Under the pieces are notes generated by a model, which was given only the letters and a program-made list of their open reading frames with translations, was not told where the DNA came from and searched no databases. Shown piece after piece: positions 54,156 to 61,536 of a stretch of DNA of 64,000 nt. Within the stretch, counting starts at the first letter, position 1. Each line of letters begins with the position of its first letter. Position numbers and translations under genes: made by a program. The DNA lies in the NCBI RefSeq assembly GCF_900059565.1, contig NZ_FIZW01000002.1, positions 1,116,001-1,180,000 on the forward strand, in the 5' to 3' direction. Source of the stretch: Murdochiella massiliensis (GTDB taxonomy: Bacteria; Bacillota; Clostridia; Tissierellales; Peptoniphilaceae).

Positions 54156-55370
54156 ATGAGCGCAGAACACAGCATTCCTTCCATATATATGGATTATGCG
54201 GCGACCACCCCCATGTCGGAAGAGGTGGTGGAGGCGATGGTCCCGTATTTTCAGGATCGTTTTGCTAATCCAAGCAGCACTCATCCGATGGGAAGCGCCA
54301 TCCATTGGGACACCATTAAGGCGCGCGAGCAGCTGGCCTTTCTGTTTAACGTTGAACCCAGGGAACTGGTGTTGACGTCCGGCGCTACGGAGGCGGACAA
54401 TCAGGCGATTTGGACGGGGCTTCGTTATGCCGAAGAGTTCCTGTCGACACAAAAACCGCATGCCGAAGAGCTCTTGTCGACGCAAAAACCGCACATCATT
54501 TCGACGGAAATGGAACACGAAGCCATTCTTGCGCCCCTTCAGTTTTTGGAGAAGAGACAGCTGGCGGACGTGACGCTTTTGCATCCGGGATCTTCCGGCA
54601 TCATCACGCCATCCGCTCTGGAAGCGGCGCTGCGCCCGGAAACCGTCCTGGTATCCATCATGGCCGTCAACAATGAAGTGGGAACGATTCAGCCCATTGC
54701 TGAGCTGGCCGAGACGATTCGTGCATATGAGGGAAAACGACACATTCTTTTTCATACGGATGCCGTGCAGGCGGCGGGGCATCTGCCCATCGACCTCCAA
54801 CAATGGGACGTCGATATGCTGTCGATTTCGGCACATAAATTCGGCGGACCGAAAGGCGTCGGTCTGCTCATCGCCCGACATCCGGTTATTCCGGCACCCT
54901 TCCTTCTCGGTGGTCCGCAGGAGCGCGGGCTTCGTGCCGGGACGACCAATGTGGCCGGTCTCATCGGCATGGCGAAGGCAATGGAAGTCAGTCGTTTGCA
55001 TCACCGCGAGGTGGAGAACCGATTGACGGAGCTGGGCGGTATGTTGGCGGACGGTCTTTCCACCATTCCCGGAGTGACACTTACGGTTGCGCGTGAAAAT
55101 TGCCTGCCGAGTATGGTTCACGTCACCGTTGCAGGTATATCTCAGGATGTGCTTCTCGCGCAGTTGGGACGGCGAGGCATCTCCGCTTCTGCCGGTTCGG
55201 CTTGCCAGGCGGGAGCCAATGTCGAAAGTCACGTCCTTCGTGCGCTGGATGTCGCGCCGGAACGTCGTCGCAGCGCCCTTCGTTTTTCGCTCGGCGCGCA
55301 AACGACGCGCGAAGAGGTGGACTATGTTGTAGAAGCGCTTCGCGCGTGTTGTGCAAGGAGAAACGCATGA
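54156..55370 (+). CDS. NifS-like cysteine desulfurase with an 11-residue duplication
   Basis: A 404-aa PLP enzyme that removes sulfur from cysteine; being directly upstream of mnmA, it probably feeds tRNA thiolation (and perhaps Fe-S assembly). It shows YMDYAATTPM at the start, the PLP-lysine in SISAHKFGGPKG near 230 and the catalytic Cys in SAGSACQAG near 350. Residues 92-102 and 103-113 are a tandem duplication (AEEFLSTQKPH, AEELLSTQKPH). ATG 54156 is favoured over ATG 54150, because AAAGG would be too close to the latter. The stop overlaps the mnmA start. Confidence 0.92.
   Translation: MSAEHSIPSIYMDYAATTPMSEEVVEAMVPYFQDRFANPSSTHPMGSAIHWDTIKAREQLAFLFNVEPRELVLTSGATEADNQAIWTGLRYAEEFLSTQKPHAEELLSTQKPHIISTEMEHEAILAPLQFLEKRQLADVTLLHPGSSGIITPSALEAALRPETVLVSIMAVNNEVGTIQPIAELAETIRAYEGKRHILFHTDAVQAAGHLPIDLQQWDVDMLSISAHKFGGPKGVGLLIARHPVIPAPFLLGGPQERGLRAGTTNVAGLIGMAKAMEVSRLHHREVENRLTELGGMLADGLSTIPGVTLTVARENCLPSMVHVTVAGISQDVLLAQLGRRGISASAGSACQAGANVESHVLRALDVAPERRRSALRFSLGAQTTREEVDYVVEALRACCARRNA
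54429..54494 (+). repeat. 33-bp in-frame tandem duplication in the desulfurase gene
   Basis: Two 33-bp copies begin at 54429 and 54462 and differ at four positions. They encode AEEFLSTQKPH and AEELLSTQKPH. Confidence 0.9.
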
Positions 55371-56581
55371 AAAAGCGTGTTTTGGTTGCCATGAGCGGCG
55401 GCGTGGATTCCAGCGTGGCAGCGGTATTGTTGCAGGAAGCGGGCTATGAATGCGTCGGCGTAACCATGCGCCTGTATGAAAACGAGCTGGTCGCCCATTC
55501 CGGTCATACCTGCTGCAGTCTGGACGACGTGGAAGATGCCCGTCATGTTGCCCACACGTTGGGCATGGAATACTATGTGTTTGATTTTTCCCCGGAATTT
55601 GAAGAAAAAGTCATTCAGAAATTTGTCCGCTATTACGAACGGGGATGGACGCCGAATCCATGCATCGACTGCAATCGCTACCTCAAGTTTGACCATTTGC
55701 TCAAGCGCGCCCGCGAACTTGACTGTGAAGCGGTTGCCACCGGACATTATGCACGCGTGGTTGAGGAAAACGGCGTGTATCGTCTGAAGCGCGGTGTAGA
55801 TCACCACAAAGATCAAAGTTATGCACTTTATTCTTTTGATTCGGAAACATTGGCGCATACCCTGCTTCCGGTGGGGGTATATGAAAAGCAGCGTGTACGT
55901 GAGATTGCCGAAGCGCATGGCCTGATCAACGCGCGTAAGCACGACTCTCAGGACATCTGTTTCGTTCCGGATGGCGATTATGTTTCGTTTCTTTCGCGCT
56001 ATACGGGACAAACCTATTCTGATGGGGATTTGGTGGATTCCGAGGGAAACGTCCTCGGCAAGCATCACGGCGCGGTGGGCTATACCATCGGTCAGCGTCG
56101 CGGTCTTGGCATCGCGGCAAAGGAACCGCTCTATGTGATCGACAAAGACATGGCGACAAATCGCGTCTGCGTCGGCACAAAAACGCAGTTGATGGCGGAT
56201 TCGCTTCTTGCGGCGGATTGGAACTGGATCGGGGAAGTGCCCCGTGAACCCATCCGCGCGACGGTTAAAATACGCTACAACGCCAAAGACCAGCCGGCAG
56301 TTCTTCGCATCCTGTCACCGGACGAGGTGAAGGGCTTAGGTGCAAAGGAGACTTCCGGATCCATTTTCCACATGGGAAGAGGAAATGAATCGGCTCCGCA
56401 TGAAGAGGACGCCTCTTTCGGAAACGCCGTCGGAGAAAGCGCCTTTGGAAGTGTTGTTGAAGTTATGTTTGATGCTCCGCAGCGCGCCATCGCGCCCGGT
56501 CAAGCAGCGGTAGCTTATCAGGGAGATACGGTACTTGGCGGAGGAACCATTGTCCGGGTTTTACCGCCGTCAGCAAGATAA
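55367..56581 (+). CDS. mnmA: tRNA-specific 2-thiouridylase MnmA
   Basis: ATP-dependent enzyme that makes s2U34 in tRNAs for Lys, Glu and Gln with persulfide sulfur. The 404-aa protein starts at ATG 55367, overlapping the desulfurase stop (ATGA) behind CAAGGAG; the long frame reaching upstream is only the shifted reading of the desulfurase gene. Visible are the PP-loop SGGVDSSV (residues 9-16), NPCIDCN with the first catalytic Cys near 103, and SQDICFVPDG with the second Cys near 202. Residues about 323-362 are an extra stretch in the C-terminal beta domain not usual for MnmA. Confidence 0.95.
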   Translation: MKKRVLVAMSGGVDSSVAAVLLQEAGYECVGVTMRLYENELVAHSGHTCCSLDDVEDARHVAHTLGMEYYVFDFSPEFEEKVIQKFVRYYERGWTPNPCIDCNRYLKFDHLLKRARELDCEAVATGHYARVVEENGVYRLKRGVDHHKDQSYALYSFDSETLAHTLLPVGVYEKQRVREIAEAHGLINARKHDSQDICFVPDGDYVSFLSRYTGQTYSDGDLVDSEGNVLGKHHGAVGYTIGQRRGLGIAAKEPLYVIDKDMATNRVCVGTKTQLMADSLLAADWNWIGEVPREPIRATVKIRYNAKDQPAVLRILSPDEVKGLGAKETSGSIFHMGRGNESAPHEEDASFGNAVGESAFGSVVEVMFDAPQRAIAPGQAAVAYQGDTVLGGGTIVRVLPPSAR

Positions 56582-56611
56582 AAGAGTAACGCAAATAATA
56601 AGGAGGGATCT

Positions 56612-57337
56612 ATGCAGGTCATTAAAACCAAGGATTATGACGAAATGAGCCGTGTTGCCGGGGTCATTGTGGAAGCCCTGATTCGGGAAAAACCGGATGC
56701 CGTTTTGGGCTTGGCGACCGGATCCACACCGATCGGTCTGTATGAACATCTGGTGGAGGCTCATCAGAAGGGTGGCCTCGATTTTCAGCACGTGACGACA
56801 TTTAATCTGGACGAGTATCTGGATCTGCCGAAGGATCATCCGCAAAGCTACCATACCTTTATGTACGAGAATCTTTTCGGTAAGGTGAACCTTTCCCCGG
56901 ATCGCATTCATTTTCCGGATGAGGAGTATGATGCCATTGAAGAATGCGCAGAATCTTATGATGCGCGTATTCGCCGTGCCGGCGGAATTGACCTGCAGGT
57001 TTTGGGCATTGGTCGAAACGGCCACATCGCCTTCAACGAACCTACGGAGGAACTGTCGTTTTTCACCTCGACGGTATCGTTGACGCCGTCCACGCGCGAA
57101 GCCAATGCACGCTTTTTCTCTTCCCTTGAGGACGTGCCGAAACGCGCCGTTTCCAGCGGCATGGGCACCATTATGCAGGCTAAGCATCTGTTGATTTTAG
57201 CCAACGGTGAAGACAAGCGCGAAGCTGTTGCACGCCTGTTGGACGGACACAAGGTGACCACCTCCTGTCCCGTAACCCTTGCGCTTCTGCATCCCAACGT
57301 GACGCTCATCGTGGATGAGGCTGCGGCAGGCTGTTAA
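56612..57337 (+). CDS. nagB: Glucosamine-6-phosphate deaminase
   Basis: Converts glucosamine-6-phosphate to fructose-6-phosphate and ammonia, linking amino-sugar use to glycolysis. The 241-aa protein has GLATGSTPIGLYEHL near 34, FNLDEYLDL near 69 (catalytic Asp) and GIGRNGHIAFNEP near 131 (catalytic His). It is the short, non-allosteric Gram-positive type. AAGGAGG precedes the ATG. It lies 30 nt after mnmA and 31 nt before the next gene. Confidence 0.95.
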   Translation: MQVIKTKDYDEMSRVAGVIVEALIREKPDAVLGLATGSTPIGLYEHLVEAHQKGGLDFQHVTTFNLDEYLDLPKDHPQSYHTFMYENLFGKVNLSPDRIHFPDEEYDAIEECAESYDARIRRAGGIDLQVLGIGRNGHIAFNEPTEELSFFTSTVSLTPSTREANARFFSSLEDVPKRAVSSGMGTIMQAKHLLILANGEDKREAVARLLDGHKVTTSCPVTLALLHPNVTLIVDEAAAGC

Positions 57338-57368
57338 AGCCGGTCACGAAACTGTAAAGGAGGACTCC

Positions 57369-57908
57369 ATGAATCGATTAACCAACCGTCCGCATCGACG
57401 CTGGCAGCAAGTTGCACGCAGTATTCCGAACCGTGCGAAGGAGGCGGAACGGCGTCAGGATCTCGAGCGATTTCATGCTGAGGTCAGTGATGAGAAGGCG
57501 TGGCTTGTTGCACGCCTTGATGAGGTGGATGTGCTCATTTCTGAGTTGAGCCAAGAAATGGAGCACATTCAGGAGAGCCTGGATCGTCCACATCGTGTTG
57601 CGACTTCCCATCTGTCGCCGCTGACCAATGCCGGCAAGCAGCACTTATGGCGCAAGCGTATGTTGCGTCACGCAGCAAGTTTGGATGCCGTGCTCGGAGA
57701 AATCCATCGGCATCCCGTTTTTCGTGATATTGTGGCTGAGATGGGACACCTTGATGTGCCGGAGGTGACGTTACCGGCAGAGGAGAAGGATCCCTTTATC
57801 CTTTCTCGCACGCTCATGCCCATGCTTGAGCAAATCCATCGCCTTCTGGACGGCCTGTATCGTCTGCGCCGCCGTATGCGTCGTGAATTACTTCGATTAG
57901 CGCGATAG
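57369..57908 (+). CDS. Hypothetical helical protein
   Basis: A 179-aa protein of unknown function with no signal peptide or membrane segment. ATG 57369 follows AAAGGAGG; a longer frame would overlap nagB. It is strongly basic at both ends (RPHRRWQQVAR; LRRRMRRELLRLAR) and contains a likely coiled coil (about 30-75, EKAWLVARLDEVDVLISELSQEM-like heptads). The arrangement suggests a nucleic-acid- or ribosome-associated protein, but that is a guess. It ends directly at a repeat island. Confidence 0.6.
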   Translation: MNRLTNRPHRRWQQVARSIPNRAKEAERRQDLERFHAEVSDEKAWLVARLDEVDVLISELSQEMEHIQESLDRPHRVATSHLSPLTNAGKQHLWRKRMLRHAASLDAVLGEIHRHPVFRDIVAEMGHLDVPEVTLPAEEKDPFILSRTLMPMLEQIHRLLDGLYRLRRRMRRELLRLAR

Positions 57909-58063
57909 GCAAAGCTGTGCCGTCCGCTCGTCGCTTGCTTCTCTTCGCCAAGGCAAAGCTGTGCCGTCCGCTCGTGCTGGCTTCTCTTCGTAGCCTCGCT
58001 GTATCGCCTATTGCAACGGACGCGACTCGTCGAAGAGGCGACTCGCGGACGGGGCAGCTTTGC
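57907..58063. repeat. 44-bp direct duplication with an inverted third copy
   Basis: AGGCAAAGCTGTGCCGTCC at 57907 recurs at 57951 (offset 44, running on to CTTCTCTTCG in both). A worn reverse-complement copy lies at 58032-58063 (GCGGACGGGGCAGCTTTGC). Together they can form a long stem. The first copy overlaps the stop codon of the upstream gene. Confidence 0.75.
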
Positions 58064-58130
58064 GGTGAATGTGGTGGGCAAAGTTCTTTTGGAAGCGGAA
58101 ACGTTGAGGTTTTTGCTTATACGCTCATAG

Positions 58131-58262
58131 CGATGGTGGTGGTTTGCCGAAATGGCGATACTACCACCATCGTTTTTTCGGTTGGCGATGGTGGTAGTTT
58201 GCTGAGATGGCGATTCCACCGCCATCGTAGAAAGGCGGTGCCGACCTGCGGTCGGCGGTTGG
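58131..58262. repeat. GATGGTGGTAG inverted arms (family G) and a worn E module
   Basis: CGATGGTGGTGGT (58132) pairs with ACTACCACCATCG (58161-58173), followed by T6 (58174-58179), so it can act as a terminator. A second pair, CGATGGTGGTAGT and CCACCGCCATCG, follows at 58188-58227. Then a degenerate E module (GCCGACCTGCGGTCGGC) lies near 58239. Confidence 0.75.
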
Positions 58263-58293
58263 ACGCCGCTTAATATAATTGCGGCGCCAAGAA

Positions 58294-58390
58294 GGAGCCG
58301 GCCTACGGCCGGCGGTATGAAAACGCCGCCAAAGGCGGCTCCGCTTTCTTAACTGCGCCACCAACGGCGATTCCAGCGGCGCACCGCTTT
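58294..58390. repeat. GCCGGCC double-hairpin module (E) plus 41-bp module (D)
   Basis: GAGCCGGCC TAC GGCCGGC, GGTATGAAAAC, GCCGCC AAA GGCGGC, then AACTGCGCCACC...AGCGGCGCACC. It has the same order, E then D, as at 49970 and 50525. Confidence 0.8.
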
Positions 58391-58445
58391 ATTTTTCATC
58401 GTGTGTCACCGAAATCGTGTTTGTTTTGCAATTATCGCGAAACCC

Positions 58446-58884
58446 CTCTACCGAATCACGAGCGAGGGTAGAGTGGTTTCGCATTTTTCGGCAATACCCT
58501 TCTACCGAATCGCGAGCGAGGGTAGAGTGGTTTCGCATTTTTCGGCAATACCCTTCTACCGAATCGCGAGCGAGGGTAGAGTGGTTTCGCGTTTTTCGGC
58601 AATACCCCTCTACCGAATCGCGAGCGAGGGTAGAGTGGTTTCGCATTTTTCGGCAATACTCCTCTATCGGATTGCGAGCGAGGGTAGAGTGGTTTCGCGT
58701 TTTTCGGCAATACCCCTCTATCGGATTGCGAGCGAGGGTAGAGTGGTTTCGCGTTTTTCGGCAATACCCCTCTACCGAATCGCGAGCGAGGGTGGAGGGT
58801 TTTCGCCTTTTTTGGCAATACCCCTCTACAGGATCACGAGCATGTGTAGAGGGGCTTCGTCTTTTTCAATGATTCCCTTCTATA
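58446..58884. repeat. Array C1: exact 54-bp tandem with CTCTACC / GGTAGAG arms
   Basis: The hexamer TCTACC (or a close variant) starts at 58447, 58501, 58555, 58609, 58663, 58717, 58771, 58825 and 58879: nine positions at exactly 54-bp intervals. Each full unit is CTCTACC, a 14-nt loop (GAATCGCGAGCGAG), GGTAGAG and a 26-nt linker (TGGTTTCGCATTTTTCGGCA...). Middle units are near-identical; the last two have drifted. Frames open through it encode an 18-residue repeat and lack ribosome sites. Confidence 0.93.
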
Positions 58885-58890
58885 AAGATA

Positions 58891-59020
58891 AGGAGCCGGC
58901 CTCTGGCCGGCGGTTTGGGAATGCCGCCGAAGGCGGCATCCATTCTATAACTGCGCCGCCAGAAACGGTTTGAGCGGCGCACACTCTTGCAACTGGTCCG
59001 ATAGCGCCACTTCCTGCGGC
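58891..59020. repeat. Module E and worn D copies between arrays C1 and A5
   Basis: GAGCCGGCC TCT GGCCGGC, GGTTTGGGAAT, GCCGCC GAA GGCGGC (58893-58936), then AACTGCGCCGCC...GAGCGGCGCAC (58949) and a worn GCGCCACTTCCTGCGGCGC. Confidence 0.75.
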
Positions 59021-59026
59021 GCTCAA

Positions 59027-59434
59027 CGCTGGCTGGCAAAAGTTTTATCCCTTTGCCAGGGTCAAAATAAGGCACTCGCCCCTGGTTGACATACGCCATT
59101 TTTTGCAGCCAGGGATCGAAGAATGGTGACCGCCCCTGGCTGGTATGTGCCATTTCATGCAGCCAGGGCTCAAGATAGCGTGACCGCCCCTGGCTGGCAT
59201 ACATTATTTTCTACAGCCAGGGCTTGGCAAGAACAAAGAAACCCTGGCGATGACTTTTCGCTTCACTCAGCCAGGGTTTCGTCGCAAAAATCGCCCCTGG
59301 CTGCAAAACGTTCTTGTCACTGGCCAGGGCTTTGGGCTAAAAACCAACCCTGGCTGTCATACTTCTTTTCTGCCAGCCAGGTTTTTTCTCAAAAATTGAC
59401 CCTGGCAACGGCACTGCATTTCGTCAAGCCAGGG
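59027..59434. repeat. Array A5 of alternating CCCTGGCTG / CAGCCAGGG arms
   Basis: Eight hairpins in 408 bp; every loop is 17 nt although arms of units 1, 2, 7 and 8 have changed (CGCTGGCTG, CCCTGGTTG, CAGCCAGGT, CCCTGGCAA). Linkers are 17-19 nt. The trailer CACATATTCTGCGAGG after the last unit matches those of A2 and A3. Confidence 0.92.
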
Positions 59435-59454
59435 TTTCACATATTCTGCGAGGC

Positions 59455-59575
59455 AAAACCGCGCCGCCAACGTCGCGCCGAGCGGCGCACCACATGAAAC
59501 CGCGCCGCCAACGCCGCGCCGAGCGGCGCACCACATGAAACCGCGCCGCCACCATCGCACCGAGCGGCGCTCCTC
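59455..59575. repeat. 41-bp GC-rich tandem array (D2)
   Basis: Three units at 59457, 59498 and 59539, each AACC GCGCCGC, a 14-nt loop, GCGGCGC and a linker; the first two are almost identical. It lies directly behind array A5. From 59576 to 59725 I see the leader of htrA without a convincing promoter. Confidence 0.88.
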
Positions 59576-59725
59576 CTTCCATCGCGGCACTTTGTGTACC
59601 AATGATGTAACATATTTCCTTCAAAGCCGTTCGGTAGGCTACATAACGAATATAAAAAAACGTGGCGCACGTGGCCGAACGCGAAGAGCAGGCCGGTTGC
59701 CGCCGCGAGAGAAGGAGGAAACACC

Positions 59726-61189
59726 ATGAACGATCAGGATCGTTTTGAACACAACGGACAAGCGAATGAAGGCTTTGATCGTCCGAACAATAACATTGCG
59801 GACGCCCATCGTGCCGCCGAGGATGCTCATCACACCACCGAAGACGCCCGTCGTGCCACCGAAGACGCCCGTCGTGCCACCGAAGACAGCCGCCGCGCAG
59901 CCGAAATCGACCACGGGAACGAGCATCCCGCACAACACGCATACGCCCACGAGCCCGATCACGAGCAGTTTGCTCATGAACAGCACGCGCGCGACCACGA
60001 AGAAGCAACGACACGGCGCATTGTGCGTGAAGAAATTGCACGCAATTACCGGCCGAAAGGACACGCGGCACGCACCCTTGCCATAGTAATTTGCAGCGCA
60101 TTGTTAGGCGCAGGCGGCGGCGCGGCGCTCGTAGCATCCGGAAATGTACCCCTGCCGAAGCAGGAAGTACAGACAGCCGGCACGGCAGCCAACAGCAACG
60201 TGAATATCTCTTTAAAGGAAGGAAGCACCACCGTCGAGAACGCGATTGCGGCCAAGACCATTCCCTCCATTGTCGGCATCACCACCGTCTCTAAAAGCTT
60301 CAGCGACAATCCCTTCCTTTATGGAACGCCGCAATACAGCGAATCCGTAGGCTCCGGTGTCATCGTCTCCCCGGACGGCTACATTTTAACCAATGCCCAC
60401 GTCGTCAACGGCGGCAACGCCAAAACCGTGCAGGTGCGCCTGTCCAACGGCGAAGAGGCCGAAGCGAACGTACTCTGGGCGGATCCCACACTCGACTTAG
60501 CCGTCATCAAAGTCGAAAAGAAAAACTTGCCGGCCATTACCTTCGGGGATGCCAAAACGGTGCAGGTAGGGGATAAGGCCGTCGCCATCGGCAACCCGTT
60601 GGGCCTTGATCTGCAATCCACTCTGACGTCCGGCTACATCTCCGGCCTCAATCGCTCCATCACATTGCAGGACGGCAACATTATGGATGGCCTCATCCAG
60701 ACCGACGCCGCCATCAACGGCGGCAATTCCGGCGGCGCGCTGTTGAACGCCAAAGGCGAACTCATCGGCATCAACACCGCCAAGCCCGCCTCAGCCGACG
60801 GCATCGGCTTCGCTATTCCGGTTTCGACGGTAAAGCCCATCGTCGACAAGATCGTCGCCGACGGAACCTACACCCCGCTGTATATGGGCATCAACGGCAC
60901 CAACACCAAACTGGTCGCCGCCAGCGGAGTACAAGGCCTGCCGACCGACAGCGGCGTCGTTGTGCGTGACGTAGTCGCCGGCTCTCCTGCCGCCAACATG
61001 GGCATCGAAGCCTACGACATCATTGTGGCCATCAATGGCGATCCCGTCGAATCCATGAACACCCTCAAAACCCTCTTGCTCAAGTACAAAAAAGGCGACA
61101 CCGTCGACGTCACATACTACCATGGCAAAGAAAAGAAGACCGGCAAGATGACCTTTACCGACTTTCTTCCGCCGACGATGCGCCCGTAG
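59726..61189 (+). CDS. htrA: HtrA/DegP-type membrane-anchored serine protease
   Basis: A 487-aa trypsin-like protease of the extracytoplasmic quality-control type. The cytosolic N terminus (1-113) is charged and holds a 7-residue repeat (about 29-52: HTTEDAR, RATEDAR, RATEDSR). One membrane helix follows (about 116-136), then the protease domain with the His in TNAHVV near 225, Asp in LDLAVIKV near 256 and Ser in GGNSGGAL near 334, and a C-terminal PDZ domain (about 390-475). GAAGGAGG precedes the ATG. Length fits the Gram-positive HtrA form. It follows the largest repeat island. Confidence 0.93.
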   Translation: MNDQDRFEHNGQANEGFDRPNNNIADAHRAAEDAHHTTEDARRATEDARRATEDSRRAAEIDHGNEHPAQHAYAHEPDHEQFAHEQHARDHEEATTRRIVREEIARNYRPKGHAARTLAIVICSALLGAGGGAALVASGNVPLPKQEVQTAGTAANSNVNISLKEGSTTVENAIAAKTIPSIVGITTVSKSFSDNPFLYGTPQYSESVGSGVIVSPDGYILTNAHVVNGGNAKTVQVRLSNGEEAEANVLWADPTLDLAVIKVEKKNLPAITFGDAKTVQVGDKAVAIGNPLGLDLQSTLTSGYISGLNRSITLQDGNIMDGLIQTDAAINGGNSGGALLNAKGELIGINTAKPASADGIGFAIPVSTVKPIVDKIVADGTYTPLYMGINGTNTKLVAASGVQGLPTDSGVVVRDVVAGSPAANMGIEAYDIIVAINGDPVESMNTLKTLLLKYKKGDTVDVTYYHGKEKKTGKMTFTDFLPPTMRP

Positions 61190-61231
61190 TTGTCGGCAAC
61201 ATAGGACGCCGCTCGTGCATCTTTTACACTC

Positions 61232-61300
61232 GTGCTTCTCTAATAAAGGATGGCAACGCACATAAAGGTATAAAGGAGGCAACGCCCATAAAGACCTGAA
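61232..61300. repeat. Short direct repeat downstream of htrA
   Basis: AAAGGATGGCAACGCACATAAAG is followed by AAAGGAGGCAACGCCCATAAAG, two copies about 27 bp apart and with a few mismatches. Confidence 0.55.
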
Positions 61301-61336
61301 ACAAAGGCTCGGAAAGGAATAAAAGGCACAAAAAAC

Positions 61337-61370
61337 AAAAAAAGTAGCCCCGGTCGTTACTTTTTTGTAA
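61337..61370 (+). terminator. Probable terminator after htrA
   Basis: AAAAAAGTA (61338-61346) and TACTTTTTT (61358-61366) enclose GCCCCGGTCGT. The stem is A/T-rich, and the arm itself supplies the T-run, so it might work in both directions. Confidence 0.5.
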
Positions 61371-61399
61371 TAAAATTGTCCCGAAACGCACTTTACCCG

Positions 61400-61428
61400 T
61401 TGACAAGGCTACAGTGAATTGGTATTAT
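61400..61428 (+). promoter_or_regulatory. Promoter of the sortase-anchored protein gene
   Basis: TTGACA (61400-61405), a 17-bp spacer and TATTAT (61423-61428) preceded by TGG. A strong promoter, with a leader of about 100 nt before the ATG at 61537. Confidence 0.8.
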
Positions 61429-61536
61429 CAGCTTGTAAATCAAGAAGTTTCAGAGATTTCGGAGCTTCACGGATTACATGCACAACCATAGCAGTTGATG
61501 TGTAAAGCAGGTTGAACTTATTACGGAGGAAAAACT

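Noticed and set aside
53781..55301. 506-aa minus-strand frame
   Set aside because: It lies antisense to rplY and the NifS-like gene, which have clear motifs, ribosome sites, a promoter and a terminator. The peptide has no recognisable domain.
55100..55366. N-terminal extension of mnmA
   Set aside because: The frame is open upstream only because it reads the desulfurase gene out of phase; the ATG at 55367 has a good ribosome site and the normal MnmA N terminus.
58401..58973. 190-aa and 151-aa plus-strand frames and a 120-aa minus-strand frame across array C1
   Set aside because: A 54-bp period keeps several frames open at once; the 18-residue peptides follow from that. No ribosome site or signal peptide supports any of them.
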